A DNA stretch of 64,000 nucleotides from Cristatella mucedo (GCA_009760855.2 WPIO01000105.1:565001-629000); one strand, 5' to 3'; shown: positions 21,152 through 32,664, counted from the stretch's first letter. Numbers and translations: made by a program. Notes: generated from the letters alone by a model not told the origin.

Positions 21152-21691
21152 TTACAAGGGTCCTAAATACAGCACAGGTGTTTGCCCAAGCCGAAAATTT
21201 GACCCAGAGAGATGCAAGCCAGCTTCATGAGACCTGCATAAAACTACATCAAGTCGGCTAATGTGCTCTTCGGGTGATGTGCTATGAATGAGCAGATCGT
21301 TCAAATGCGTTTCAACCAGCGAAAGATCGCTAAGAGGCGTGTCCATCAAGTGCTGGTACATACCGGGACCTCCAGTAACACCGAATGGCGTTCGGCAGAA
21401 CTTGTAGGCTCCGAGACCAGGCCCAGGAATGCAATTTTGTGGATGTCCTCTGGACGCATTGGCATTCGCTAGTAACAAGAATGCACGGCTCCTGCTTACA
21501 TGATCTTGAAGGGTGTCCGGTAGTGGAAGTGGGTAGGCATTCTTTTCTGTGCATTTGTTCAGCTCTCGATAGTCGACGCATATCGGTGCGTCACCGTCAT
21601 TTTGAGTGCATGCACTGCTGGCGCCAGCCGAGGGGCAGCGGCTCTTGCGAATAATGCCATCTTGCAGCATCGCGGTCAGATGGCTTTGCAC
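21152..21691 (-). pseudogene. Ty3/gypsy reverse transcriptase fragment
   Basis: About 179 codons. GIIRKSRCPSA and CVDYRELNKCTEKNAYPLP match the fingers and first palm motifs, and FCRTPFGVTGGPGMYQHLMD matches the F.R.PFGL..AP..FQ motif. The active-site YVDD box is HLNDLLIHS here, so the first catalytic Asp is changed to Asn and Tyr/Val are lost. The D in motif A (FSKLD) is also degraded (LLANANA). An inactive copy. Confidence 0.9.
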
Positions 21692-22189
21692 TAGTTTAAG
21701 TTAATGGATAGGTAGTCAACGTGACAGTATGCGGATAGGAGCATCATCACCGGTAGTTATGTGATGCTCAATTAGAGTCGTTTACCCGGGTTTCATCATG
21801 AAACAAGTCTTTTTGTTTCATGACCACCTAAGTAAATCTAGGTGAGTACATGGGCTACACTACCCTTGTCACGTCGCCAAAGTCAGTTATCCTGCTGCCC
21901 TCGGTAGTCTGGTCACCGAGGTCGTAGTCAGCAAATGACTTATTAACGTAAGGTGTAGCTTCGACACTGCCTGACACTTTGCTTGCATCGGCCTCTTGTG
22001 TAACCCTGTCACCAGTGTTGCAATGCTTATCACTATCATGTGTGACTGCACTGCTGTTGAGCCTTAAAAGGAATTTGCATGGTATGCAGACACTGTCTAT
22101 GGTCAACCGTCTGTTCAGGAGTTCTGAAATCACTAAATAAAATAAAAATAAACAAAATAAATAAATAAACTAAATAAAAAATCGCTATA

Positions 22190-22335
22190 CATAATTGGTA
22201 TTGCACCCTAAGATAACTCAATCTCTATTCAGGTGCTTCGCATATGCCTCGGGGGGGGGGAGGGTCGAGCCCACAGCCTTGGATAGACATTGGTCGGGCC
22301 GAACACCCTAATCAGTGGGCCAAACCTACTTGGCA
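22190..22335 (-). mobile_element. SINE-A (minus) inside the gypsy relic
   Basis: Reverse-strand tail AACTCAATCTCTATTCAGG, B-box region GGGTCGAGCCCACAG and head AGTGGGCCAAACC. A run of G (22,248-22,260) lies in it. Confidence 0.85.
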
Positions 22336-22390
22336 TGTTGCACCAAAACGTCCAAAAGTTCAAAAAGTTCCTAGTGGTAATCTAGTTCCG

Positions 22391-22862
22391 TCAGGACAGG
22401 TGCCGAGAGCAACCTTGCAATAAGAAAACAGTGTCTAGCCGGCTAAACAGGCAGCACGTCGATTTCCAACACAGCCGCTGAGTCACTACACAAGTTTTTC
22501 CAGTGACATTCACCAAGTTCACGGTGTCAGTTGGTATTATGACCTGGATGCATAATCTCATTACAGTTACGTAGACCAAAGACACCGTCGAGCCAGTGTC
22601 CACCAAGACTTCGGTAATTTGGCTCATAATAGAAATTGCAATAAGTAGCGTAGGGCCCGGAAGTTGCCAAGTGCTCATTACTGCTTGGCTGCAGGTGCCC
22701 CGTACCTACCCGTTTCAAACGATCGAGCTTTTGTTGAGAATGCAGCCCGTTTTTCTGGTGCCACCGATTGGCACACAGCAGCAGCAAGTGACCCTTATTT
22801 TTGTCAACAACACCGATCAGTGCAGAAGTTAACTTTTGCATCGAAGTTTTGAGTTGGATCAA
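22391..22862 (-). pseudogene. Ty3/gypsy protease and gag C-terminal region, frameshifted
   Basis: The frame at 22,391-22,678 holds VLVDTGSTVSLV, the aspartic-protease DTG motif with the usual hydrophobic flanks. The overlapping frame (22,527-22,862) upstream is probably the end of gag, with Cys and His residues near a possible zinc knuckle that is not intact. One or more frameshifts separate them. Confidence 0.7.
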
Positions 22863-22923
22863 ACGTGCCTTAACTTTGCTTTAACTTAGCTCCCGTTGCC
22901 GGTTCGCACATTACCAAAGTCAA

Positions 22924-23120
22924 CCGTTAAATAAATAAATAAATAAATCCTAGCTGATTAAACAGCCTCTTTTTTTCATATAGCGACAGAAGAGCCTTTA
23001 CGGCTATCACCACCGCCTGCAGTGGCGATAAAGGATCGCCCACCGCAGGAATCGAACACGCGACCTTGGGACCGAGGTCGTGAAAAGCAACCGCCTTACC
23101 CAGTGTGCCATCACGCATCA
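22924..23120 (-). mobile_element. SINE-B (minus) inside gypsy gag
   Basis: An (AAAT)n tail, AAAAGAGGCTGTTTAATCAG on the reverse strand, B box and head GTGATGGCACACTGGGTAAG. Flanks carry a near repeat, AACCGTT on the left and AACCCGTT on the right, possibly the target duplication. Confidence 0.88.
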
Positions 23121-23129
23121 CCAACCCGT

Positions 23130-23620
23130 TCTAACGCCTTAGCCGATGTGATGCAGTCGGCAGCAGATTTAATACCCGTCGAAACTTCTATTGGTAGGCC
23201 GCATAAAAAGGGATGGTACAGACCGGGTTTCATGCAAGGCGGCTGATAGAAGAGGCAGCGCTTGCACTAGCGATTGTTTTAGGTCTTGAATAAAATCTAG
23301 AGAGAAGCTCTCTTCACGCAAGCGGAGCATCTAGAGTGCTTCTATCCTCTCACGTCTTGCGTACTCAGGGTCGAGCGCCGCTTCCAACGCCAGTTGTATC
23401 GTAATTCTGTGACTCAGTGGGCGATTCAAGAGACACAGCAAGAGGCCCCTTTTCTAAGAAACGCTGGCAGTTTGTCACCTTTCGCCCGGGCGTCCAATGC
23501 GTTCACACGGTCACAGACGTCGAAAGGTACCAAACACTTGTGGACATCGGAGGACCTGCCGTTTGTTTCGGGAGGGTGTAGTTTAACGATTCTCCGCTAC
23601 CGCTTATTGTGAGTGTTCGC
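23130..23620 (-). pseudogene. Gag-like segment of the gypsy relic
   Basis: On the minus strand one frame reads ERIEAL, a stop, MLRLREESFSLDFIQDLKQS and LVQALPLLSAALHETRSVP. Helical, charged composition and position (upstream of the protease) suit Ty3 gag. Assigned by context only. Confidence 0.45.
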
Positions 23621-25064
23621 GTCTTGCTAAACAGCAAACAACTTGGAGCACTCGTACGGAACCTTATTCAACAACGTCTAATCATTTACTCCAGTGCAGA
23701 TGTTAACGCTAACTGGAGCCTCAGGCGTCTGCAGCTCATGAACGCAGCGCTCCGTTTGGCTCGCCATGGTCACGAGGGGGCCCCAGGCTGTTACCGGCAG
23801 ACAATAACAGTTAGGGGCGGAACTGCCATAGGCTGAAATATGTGAGACGCAGTGCGGAAGTGAAGCCATTCGCCAGTCAATGGTCGAGAAAATTACGGTA
23901 GTTTATTAATGCAGCCGGCAAACGGAACGTGGACCGTATCGAATACGGACAAAGAACGAGCAATCAACGGGTCGGCATTCGAGCACACTGGCTGCGAAGC
24001 GGATTTAGCCAACAGGGTACGGTCACTACAGCCCGCAGAGGCGAGGACCAACAAGTGGCAGCGACAGAGGGAGGTGCACAGTGCCGTGGCTTCAGTCTTC
24101 GAAGTGGTGGCGGCAAAGACGCGCTCGCAAGGTGCCAGAATAGGACGTTCGCGAGACGCCCGAGGCACGCGGAGAGGCAGATGAAGTGACCACGGCCGGC
24201 GATTGGACGAAGACCCGAGAGCTCCTTGTGGGAGGGAGAAGAGCTCCTTGTGGGAGGGAGAAGAGGCTCAGTGCTAAAGTCTAAAGTGTGAGCCTGAGAA
24301 GGGGCGAGGCCCAGGCTACGCCGCAGTGGAGCAAAGAGGATGGTGACATGTCCAGCCCGCTTGTTGTAAAAGGTCGTGTTCCAGTGTGTTTCCCCCGAAG
24401 CAGCAGTGAGTTAGCCTGCCTGTCCATGAGGACGAATGGTTAATTGCGGTCTTTTATACTGCCGTTAACTGTCACGTCGGGCTGCGTTTTTGGCATTACA
24501 TCTGGGCTCGGTTTGCCATCTTGTCTGTAGTTTCGCTTTGTGGCTGCTGGAGCAGCTCTGCTGTGTTTAATGTGCCTGTTGCTTTGCTTGCTGCTCTTGT
24601 TGCTTGTTGCGGTTTTTGCTGCCGTCCAGTTTGACGCTTGACATGGAGATTGTGGGATCGCATAGTTGGCTGTAGGCCATCAATCAGAAAGATTTGATCT
24701 TTAAATCGCGGAGCATGTATTCCATTGGCAGCCAGCGCTTGGCAGCTGTACTCCGGTGTGCCTTTGACGTGGCTTGGCCCGTCTGTGATGCGTCAGGCTG
24801 CTTGCCAGAAGGTTGTGCTGGGGGGGGGCGCTAGCTGCCGCAGAGAGGTTAATAAGGAATTGTAGAAAGCTCAGTCGTGCTGCTCGTAGCTGCAAGCCAT
24901 GCAGGTTTGTTTTTGCCCACTTGGTGTTTCTGTAGCGCTTGTGTGTGCCATTTGAATCAAATTACAGTCTGCACAATCTCTTCTCGTCAGCTTGATCCAC
25001 CACCGGCCTTTAGGCTACTACGAAATGCTGCAACGCCACATTTTCAAACTACGTAGAAGAATGT
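23621..25064. other. GC-rich region without an assigned gene
   Basis: Both strands have moderate open frames around 23,893-24,189 that overlap each other, a sign of GC-rich composition rather than coding. A 22-bp unit (GAGCTCCTTGTGGGAGGGAG start) is exactly duplicated at 24,219-24,262. It may be the 5' leader or LTR of the gypsy relic, but no matching second copy exists in the window. Confidence 0.4.
24219..24262 (+). repeat. 22-bp exact tandem duplication
   Basis: Two head-to-tail units at 24,219-24,240 and 24,241-24,262. Confidence 0.95.
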
Positions 25065-26265
25065 TGTAGCACAGCACCAGCCTGGCTCAATAGTTATGGC
25101 ATCCTGCTCCCCGTAGGAAGCAGCTGATTGATGTCGGCTGGCCTGTCAATCCTATTGCCACGGCTAGCTTTTCAAGAGCCGGGCGACGTGGGCTAAAAGG
25201 TCACCACCGCGAGGGCCGGCTGACAGTGGTGGGACTGAGTGGCTGGTGGCACTTTGATCGATGGAGGCTAGTGCACCATTCAGGACAGCGATTGACGAGC
25301 AGGAGAGTCAACATGATGAGAATTTGATGGACCCCAGTGAATGCGATCGTATAGCGCCCGTGCTCGCATTTTGCGTTTTGCGTTTTTGTGTGCGCACGTG
25401 ATTCCGGCATTGGGTTTTGCCGATGTGAACTAGAATTAGTTCGGTGTAGTGTGTGAGGTATTCCTGTGGGCGTAGCATCGCCACCATGTTGCCCCGCCCT
25501 ATACTGACAGGGCAGGAGTGCATGACGTCTCTGCCGCCGGGAGCCTACCGCTGATTGGGTGGAGGCTTGACTGAATGGCCACCCAGTGATGCGATCTTTT
25601 CCCGCCACTCTCTTGTTCAGCTCCCGCAGTCGCGAGTGGACATGTCGCCCGTCTCTGGCTCGCGGACGTGTACTGCTCGTGAAGAGCCTTGCGAATTTGA
25701 TCGATTACATCTGGTAGAGAGGTCAGTGACTCCTTTTGCTATTGGTGCTCGCTGCACCTCCTAGGCGCTCGTCAACCTTCCTGGCGCTAAGCTGCAGACG
25801 ACCCCTAAAACTCACCCCTACATACCTGCCTTCACGGTGGAAGCGGAGCCCTAGTTCTCCAGTCAGGGTCTAGGCTCCGGTTTGGACTCCTCCGTCGTAT
25901 TTAGCTCGTTCCCCACAATAGACGTAAGTAGCCTAAGTGCGGAGGCGTATTTCCCCCGTAAGAGTGGTTGTGCTGTTGTGAGCCTGCAAGGAGTGTGGAG
26001 ATAAAACAGAGCTAGACGCACAGCGACGTTGTGTGCTTGCGAATAAAGCTCAGTCAAATCTTCTATTTGTGTGTGTCTCGCTTTCTAATTCACACCGCGG
26101 ACTCACGAGTCCCTTAGTAACTATTAGTAGGTCGGGGCTAGAAACGCTCGTTTCCTGGAATCCTGCTTACTGCACGTAGGCGCGAACCGAACCGAGTTCA
26201 GCAGTAGGCCACGCCGCTCGGTAAGCGGCTGGTTACGCCTACTCCGCTGAGCCTTCGGTGTTACG
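25065..26265 (+). mobile_element. Solo LTR 1
   Basis: It starts TGTAGC and ends GTGTTACG (the last base of the usual CA changed), with ATGT directly before (25,061-25,064) and after (26,266-26,269), a 4-bp target duplication. It shares with solo LTR 2 blocks such as TGTCGGCTGGCCTGTCAA, the poly(A) signal segment GCGAATAAAG and the final 150 bp. No internal retroelement sequence adjoins it, so it is a solo LTR from recombination. Confidence 0.85.
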
Positions 26266-26269
26266 ATGT

Positions 26270-26710
26270 GAAGCTCTTAGTGAACGACTGGTTGTTCTTA
26301 TCCACCGGATACTCCTTGGTTAACTTTCGACAAACAGGGATCGAGGAATAATGCAGGTAGGCTTGTAAGTGATCTCGAATGATTCGGGAGTCTGCGTTAG
26401 CCTCTTAGCCTTTGAAAATTTTTGAAAGTACCGTCGATCGATTCAGCAAAAGGATCACAGGTAATTGGTTTGCTTTCTAATCACACGTCAATAGCAAGAA
26501 GTCTTAAATTGACAATCTACTATCTTCGTATAAGCGTGTAAAGATTTTAATGCCAAGTTATATCAATGTAGAATTTTTCGACCAGTTTAATTATTTGCTC
26601 TTACACGATAAATAATTTTGTACTTATTTTATCACGTTACATATTTGATCGTGGACTTCGACGTGAAGTTATCAATGTCGCTTAGCCATCACTAGTTCTG
26701 AAATATTTTG
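26270..26710. other. Unassigned spacer
   Basis: AT-rich sequence between solo LTR 1 and the LINE-1 tail. I see no gene, repeat family or strong signal. Confidence 0.5.
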
Positions 26711-27514
26711 TAATGTAATGTAATGTTTCTCCGTCTGTGACTCCACAAAGTCATAAAGACCACGTGGGTGCTAGGCAGGAGAGTTTTGTATAGCCCACTC
26801 ACAGCCTAAGTAGCTTTCGGCACACATTCGGTAGCCAAGAGACTTTGTCTCAAGCAACAAAGAGTAAGTTGGAAGCATAGCAGAGTCAGGAGAGCAGTTG
26901 AGGTAGTGAGTAGCATGGAAGTAGCAGCTCAGGACCACTGATAAAGATGAGCCATAGTCGGCAGCAGAAGAGTAGTTGTCGTTTCGTAAGAATTATGGAG
27001 GCGAGTTCCACAGTCAAGGACCTGCAGAGCTAAAGCTTCTGTCACCGATGGTCTTTAAGCTAAGGAATGAGACAGCAAACCTATTGTGTACACAGGACCT
27101 GAGGGCGAGAAGAGGCTGAAAGTGATGCCGCAGTTCAGCTAGGTACGAAGGAGCCAAGCCTTGTGGGTCAGCGTAAGAACCTTGCTCTGAATCTGTTGGT
27201 CAACCGGCATCAATCTTAGCCCTTTTAGCAAAGGAGACACGTGCTCAAACTTCTGGGACTTGAAGGCTAGCCTTGCAGCCATATTCATAGTCAGCTGCAG
27301 TTGCCTAATCGCATTTATTTGGTAGCCCAGCCAAATGGGAATTGCAATAATCAAGCCGAGACAGAGCTAAGGAGCTAGTTAAACGTTTGGCAAGCCACTG
27401 TGGAAGACAGCTCCTAATCTTGGATAGGGATCGGACGTGATGGCTAGCTGTAGAAGCAGTCTAATGAATGAAGCTTTTAAAATTGAGGCAGTTGTCGAAA
27501 ACGACACCTAAATG

Positions 27515-28144
27515 TCAAGCATGAGGTGATGGTCGCACAACAGCATCACCTATTAGAAGAGCAAAGCCCTTTAATCCAGCCACACGCTTAAGGTGTCCTG
27601 TGAGCAGCAGTTCGGTTTTATCGTCATTCAATTTCAGGACGTTTTCCGGCATCCAGGATGGAATATCGGCAAGGCAAGCATTCAATTTTTTAGTTGCTGC
27701 AGCATATCCCGACGGTTTGAATGACAAATACAGGTGAGTATCGTCAGCATAAAAGTGATATTCTATTCCATGGGCCTTAATCACTTTTCCCAGAGGTTGT
27801 GTATAAATGGAGAACAGCAAGAGACCGAGTACAGACCCTTGAGTGACTCCACAGGCGACCCTTCTCGTGTCTGAGACCTGAGCCCAACACGACACGGATT
27901 GAACACGATCAGACGAGTACGATTTAGACCACGCCAGTGCTTCGTCTTCCAGACCGATCGTTGTTCTCAATCGTTCAAGCAGAACATCGTGATCAAAGGT
28001 GTCGAAAGCAGCAGACAGCTCTAGCGGAGCTAGGGCAGTGACATTCATGTCATTGTTGCCACGTAGAATGTCACTGTTAACACGGAGGAGAGCAGTTTCA
28101 GTGGAGTGCTGCCTCTTGAATCCTAATTGAAATGTATCTGACAT
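27515..28144 (-). pseudogene. LINE-1 reverse transcriptase domain
   Basis: 209 codons open. GFKRQHSTETALL is the fingers motif, LSAAFDTFDHDVLLERL holds the first catalytic Asp, GVTQGSVLGLLLFSIYTQPL is the conserved G.PQGS.LGP segment, and FYADDTHLYLSF is the YADD active site, intact. KLNDDKTELLLTG follows. The domain could be functional, but flanking frames are broken. Confidence 0.93.
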
Positions 28145-28561
28145 TTCATTCTTTTCAATATTTGTACTTGGCAGCAGCCGATCAATGCAACGTAGCAGCA
28201 GGACAGTGAGATTCGGGTCCGAATAACTTGTTTTCTTCTTTGATTGAGATACTTCAGGACGAGGTCACTGGCGACCCGCTTGAAAGTAGACATTGAGGTT
28301 TGCAAGGAATCGAGGAACAGCATTCTAGGGGGTTGCTGCCGTCGCAGGGATGGACGCCCGAAAGATGGGTCTTATCTATCTTCTGGCTCAAGCAGCTAGA
28401 GAAGCGATCAGCTAGATCATCACAGGGATCATCAAGTAAGGAGCTGTTCTTTGAGCGGTTGAGGAGATAGTTGATCGTTGAAATAAGCATTTTTTGATTG
28501 TGCATCTATGATTCAGCAATGTTTTTTTATAGAAACTAGGCTTGGCCTTTGCTAGGATTGA

Positions 28562-28903
28562 TTAGTACGACCTACAGTAGTCCTCGTATGCCTGTCGTTG
28601 GACAGTCAGTCCTGATCTTTTGTATGATTTTTCAAGCTTTCGCTTAGTATGACTAGCTAGTTTAATGTCTGTGATAAACCATAGGCCGTCTGGGCTAGGG
28701 CTCACAGTGCGCTTAGTCCGAGGTGCAAACTCGTCTAGCGTGTCAGCTAGTGTCGTGTCGTAGCTATCTACCAATGACGCCAGATCGGAACGGTGGCCGA
28801 GCAGCAGAGGCGACGCAGATATTTTCGCATGGACAACATCAATGTCAAGGGTCTTGAGGTTTCGCAATTCATAGGTCATTCCAGAGAAGGAATTGGACGG
28901 CAT
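28562..28903 (-). pseudogene. LINE-1 linker between endonuclease and RT
   Basis: 113 codons, including LDEFAPRTKRTVSPSPDGLW, the LD..AP...R....P..PW segment found upstream of RT in L2/CR1-type ORF2 proteins. The start Met is probably internal. Confidence 0.75.
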
Positions 28904-30704
28904 ACACTATAGACTGATTGAAATCTGCATGTGGTCAGACAGGCATTACTCGGCAATAATTGGTGATGACAAACTGCAGTTGTTTGAGAACATTTTATCG
29001 AGTGTGTCACTCTTGATGAGTAGGGCCATGTTCATGAGGCAAAAGAGAGAATGAGTCAGTCAATGCACGAAATTCAGTGCTGATGGCGTTAGATAAGTTT
29101 GCAAAGCGAATGTTGAGATCACCCATAGCAAGGAAGGATCGATTTTTAGCTCACAAAGTCGAAATGAGATTGGAGAAACCTCAGAGAAAATCTTCGGTAT
29201 GTGGTGGGCGATAGACTACTGTCGCCATCGGTAGCTTGTTTTCTGGTGAAATCAAGACGATCGATTCTAAAGACAGCTTCGAGGGTACTGCAAATAGCTT
29301 GAAGTCGAATTCCGAGGGCATGATAATAGCAACTTCATCTCCCTTTTTGAATTATCTAGGGGTGTGAAAGAATGAGAAACCTGTCGGGGTGATGTCCTTA
29401 ATCGTCAGGTAGTTTACCTGTTTTAGCCAAGTTTTAGTCGAGGCGAGCAGGTCGAGATCACTGTAAGAACTAAGGTCGCTTATTACTAGAGGTTCATTGC
29501 ACGTTGAGCGAGCGAGGATTCAAAAAGCAAGCTTTACGTTGGGCCACCGGAGTTATTAAAGGCCTGATAACCACTAGTTAGAGAGATTCACAGTCAAGCT
29601 TGGTGGGAAGCGGAGCGTTCAGAACGGTTCGAGATAATGCAAGGAATACCAAACGAGCCGGTACATTGCTTGAAGTTCCAGCCAAACGAACAGCTTCTAA
29701 GCTGGCGGCCCGGCCAGTGAAGCAGCTACAGGCTGCTTTTCTTTTGTTTTTCATAATTCACAGCTCTGGGGAACAGCAGTGACATATGTAAATGCATTTA
29801 AACGATGATGACGAAGCGAAAATAGGTGTGCAAGATCGTATCGAACATGTCGGTTACTAGCCGCCAGCGGGCCTGCCACGGCTTGGCAACTCTGCACTAG
29901 GGTAGCTCTCTGGTTAGCCACGATACTAGCCCTTGCCTTAGAGGGTCTGACTAGGGCACCTAGAGAAACCGGTAGCGGGCGGACTAACCAAGTAGTATTA
30001 GGTAGGGGACACATTAGTTAATCGGGAACGTAGCGAGGTGTCGGTCTGACAGCGAGATCAGCTCAGGTTTGAATGGAGCTTTGGTCAGACAAAGAGCGGT
30101 CAGGAGGTGAATGTATCTCCGTCAGTAACTCCACAAAGTCATAAAGACCATGTGGGTGTTACGCAGGAGAGTTTTGTATAGCGCACTCACAGCCTAAGCG
30201 GCTTTCGGTACGCATTCGGTAGCCAACAGACTTCGTCTCCCGCAACAAAGAGAAACTGGGAAGCATAGCAGAGTTAGGAGAGCAGTTGAGGTAGTGAGTA
30301 GCATAGAAGTGTAGCGCCCTGCTGGCTTTGGCTGAATGTTAGCGCGAACAAGAGCTGTTCGGCGGCGGGCTAGAGCCCCTTTGTCCTGGAGCAGTGAGCC
30401 AGAGAGGAGCGTCAGTGCGGTTAGAGAGGAAGCGCTTAGGAGCAGGCCAGGAAGCTCGGAGACGAGCAGCGGCGATTCGGCCTTTAGAATTGGTCCGATA
30501 CTCGCGGAAGCTGCTGATAGATGTTGGCTGGCCTGTCAACCCCCGCCTTCCCTCTTCCCAAGAAAGAAGCGTCTGGAACCCATTCGCCATTCAAGCTGGA
30601 CGGAGGTGCCCTGCCAGTGGCCTGGGAACGGTAGTCATTCCTTTCCGTAATGGGCCAAGGTGTCCGGGCCCAATACCACTAAGCTCTTGCCCCATTGTCT
30701 CAGC

Positions 30705-30715
30705 CAAGTATTTAA
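30705..30715 (+). promoter_or_regulatory. TATA-like box in solo LTR 2
   Basis: AGTATTTAAGAG lies about 400 bp into the LTR and about 715 bp before its poly(A) signal, as expected of a U3/R boundary region. Prediction only. Confidence 0.4.
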
Positions 30716-31048
30716 GAGTCGAGCGACGCTCGCTCTGGGTCTTTTGCCTCGTGTCTTTTGTCTCTGGTCCGGCTCTGCGCCTCGACGCCGTCGGGCACTC
30801 GTTTCTCTAAAAGCGAGGGAGGAGGGCGGGCTGTCCGCCGACGATGGACGGAACAAGACGAGACAGCTCTAGGAGGATTCGGTGGAACCCCACCGAACAC
30901 GGTCGTATCGCGCCCGAGCTGGCATTTTTTGTGTGTTCTTTCGTGTTTTGTGTTCTTTTTTGTGTCGTGTGTGTGCGCGCTAGCACGTGGTCTCGGCATA
31001 GGGATTTGCCGGCGCGAGCTAGGCGTAGTTGGCGTGTGTGGAGCTCTA

Positions 31049-31385
31049 GTTCACCGGGTAGGGTTTAGGCTCCGGGTCGCGCTTCAGTGTGGAGAAGTAT
31101 TTCCTCCGCAGGAGTGCTTGAGTTGGCGTGTGTGGAGTATTCCGGTCGCACTGGTGGAAACCGAGTTCTAGTTCACCGGGTAGGGTTTAGACTCCGGTTC
31201 GCACTTCAGTGTGGAGAAGTACTCCCTCCGCTCGAGTGTTTAAGTTGGCGTGTTTGGGGTATTCCCTCGGCACAGGTGGGAACGGATTCCTAGTTCACCG
31301 GTTAGGGTTTAGGGTCCGGGTCGCGCTTAGTGTAGAGGAGTATTCCCTCCGCAAGAGTGTTGAACGTGCGAGGAGTGTGGAGATA
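31049..31385 (+). repeat. Tandem repeat of about 122 bp within solo LTR 2
   Basis: Units start at GTTCACCGG at 31,049, 31,172 and 31,293, nearly three in all, each holding GGGTTTAGG-like and GGAGTATTCC-like motifs. Solo LTR 1 has one such unit. Confidence 0.88.
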
Positions 31386-32046
31386 AAGCTGAACTAGACG
31401 CGCAGTGACTTTGTGCGCTTGCGAATAAAGTTCAGTAAAATCCCCAATTTGTGTGTCTTGCTTCCGATTCACGCCGCGGACTCACGACCCCCTTTAGTAA
31501 CGGTAAGCAGGTCAGCGCCAGAAACGCTCGTTTCGTGGCGGCCAGCTTATTGCGCGTAGGCGCGCACCGAACGGCATTAGGCGATAGGCTACGCCGCTAG
31601 GTAAGCGGCAGGTCAAGCTTACCCCGCCGAGCCTTCGGCGTTACAGAAGTAGCAGTTCAGGACCGCTGAAAAAGATGTGCCAAAGTCGGCAGTTGGAGAG
31701 TAGATGTCGTTGCGTAAGAATTGTGGAAGCGAGTTCCACAGTCTAGGACCTGCAGAGCTAAAGCTTCAGTCGCCAACTGTCTTTAAGCGAAGGAATGGGA
31801 CAGCTAATTTATTGTCCACACAGGACCTGAGGGTGCGAACAGGCTGAAACTGATGCAGCAGTTCAGCTAGGTATCAAGCCAAGCCGTGGCGGGCCTTGTG
31901 GGTCAGCGTAAGAACTTTGCTCTGTATCCTTTGCTCACCGCCTACTGTACTCCGTCAGAAAAAGAGCAAAGGATGGCAAGCTGGCTCAGGAGCCATCTAA
32001 TAAATCGCAGGCGGAAGCGAATAGGCCGAGGACGGACATCAAGAAC

Positions 32047-32220
<174 letters not shown>

Positions 32221-32660
32221 TATAAACGAGACGACTGACAGAGCTCGAATCTGCAGCTTTGGTAGTCGATGCGAGACTACGCCTCGAGAGTGCGATAGTC
32301 GAACCTATGGTGACGAACAGCCAAGTGCAACATAGACTGCACGGTTGTGTTCTGTTGGCTACTCAGCTGCTCATATCTTGAGGTGCTGTAGCGGTCCGCC
32401 TTCGAGACCATCGATAGCTACGCAGGCTTAGGGTAGCTTATTGTAGTCGGACTACGGGAGTTCTCGCGAAAGTTAACTCCGTTGGTCCGGTGCGCACCGC
32501 GAAACACGCTTTCGCCAGCGCCTAACCACTACTAACAGGCCCACGATAAACTGCTGCTTTCGGTGCCCAGTTGCGGCCGCGTGTGTTTTAACCGCGCTGC
32601 AGCGCTGCACTACACCATCCACTGGTAGAGAACCGGGGGACGAGCTTCTGCGTGGTTACA
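32221..32660. other. Unassigned GC-rich spacer
   Basis: No recognised gene or repeat. It lies between the microsatellite and the LINE-1 that borders duplication copy 2. Confidence 0.4.
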
Positions 32661-32664
32661 ACTC

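Larger units (their letters stand above)
20700..23620 (-). mobile_element. Ty3/gypsy retrotransposon relic (gag-PR-RT-RNase H)
   Basis: The minus-strand order is gag-like (23,420 to about 23,130), a protease segment with VLVDTGSTVSL (about 22,600), a linker frame (22,133-21,855), reverse transcriptase (21,691-21,152) and RNase H (20,924-20,730). No integrase follows: the element stops at about 20,700 next to a LINE-2 tail. SINE-A (22,190-22,335) and SINE-B (22,924-23,120) were inserted in it. Frameshifts and stops make it inactive. No LTR pair was found around it, and the LTRs at 25,065 and 30,310 are oriented the other way. Confidence 0.85.
26711..30108 (-). mobile_element. LINE-1, the most complete copy
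   Basis: Minus-strand APE-type LINE of L2/CR1 kind. APE endonuclease motifs lie at about 29,500-28,940 (DLDLLAST.TWLKQVN, disrupted). A linker is at 28,903-28,254, reverse transcriptase at 28,144-27,515, and the C-terminal region runs from 27,500 to 26,830. The 3' end is GTGGAGTCACAGACGGAG plus a TTACA/ATTAC repeat tail at 26,711. Frameshifts and stops break it into pieces. The 5' limit is uncertain: the next LINE-1 tail begins at about 30,109. Confidence 0.85.
30310..31645 (+). mobile_element. Solo LTR 2, intact ends, 4-bp target duplication
   Basis: It begins TGTAGCGCC and ends GGCGTTACA, which are near-perfect inverted termini (8 of 9). GAAG flanks it on both sides (30,306-30,309 and 31,646-31,649). 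TATTTAAG at about 30,707 is a likely promoter box, and GCGAATAAAG near 31,420 a likely poly(A) signal, both plus strand. The many overlapping ORFs are a GC-composition effect. The internal region is missing. Confidence 0.93.
30109..31938 (-). mobile_element. LINE-1 3' fragment split by solo LTR 2
   Basis: The LINE-1 3' end runs from 30,109 (TGTATCTCCGTCAGTAACTC) to 30,309. It resumes at 31,646 (GAAGTAGCAGTTCAGGACCG) to about 31,938. The break is the 1,336-bp solo LTR, so the LTR element landed in an existing LINE-1. Confidence 0.9.

Noticed and set aside
20700..26265. LTR 1 as the LTR of the gypsy relic
   Set aside because: The gypsy genes are minus strand, while the LTR is plus-oriented by its poly(A) signal and has target duplications on both sides.
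30336..31171. Overlapping 70-138-codon frames around 30.3-31.2 kb
   Set aside because: They all lie inside solo LTR 2, which is GC-rich and non-coding.
25065..31645. The two LTRs as ends of one element
   Set aside because: Each has its own 4-bp target duplication (ATGT, GAAG), and the sequence between them is LINE-1 and spacer.
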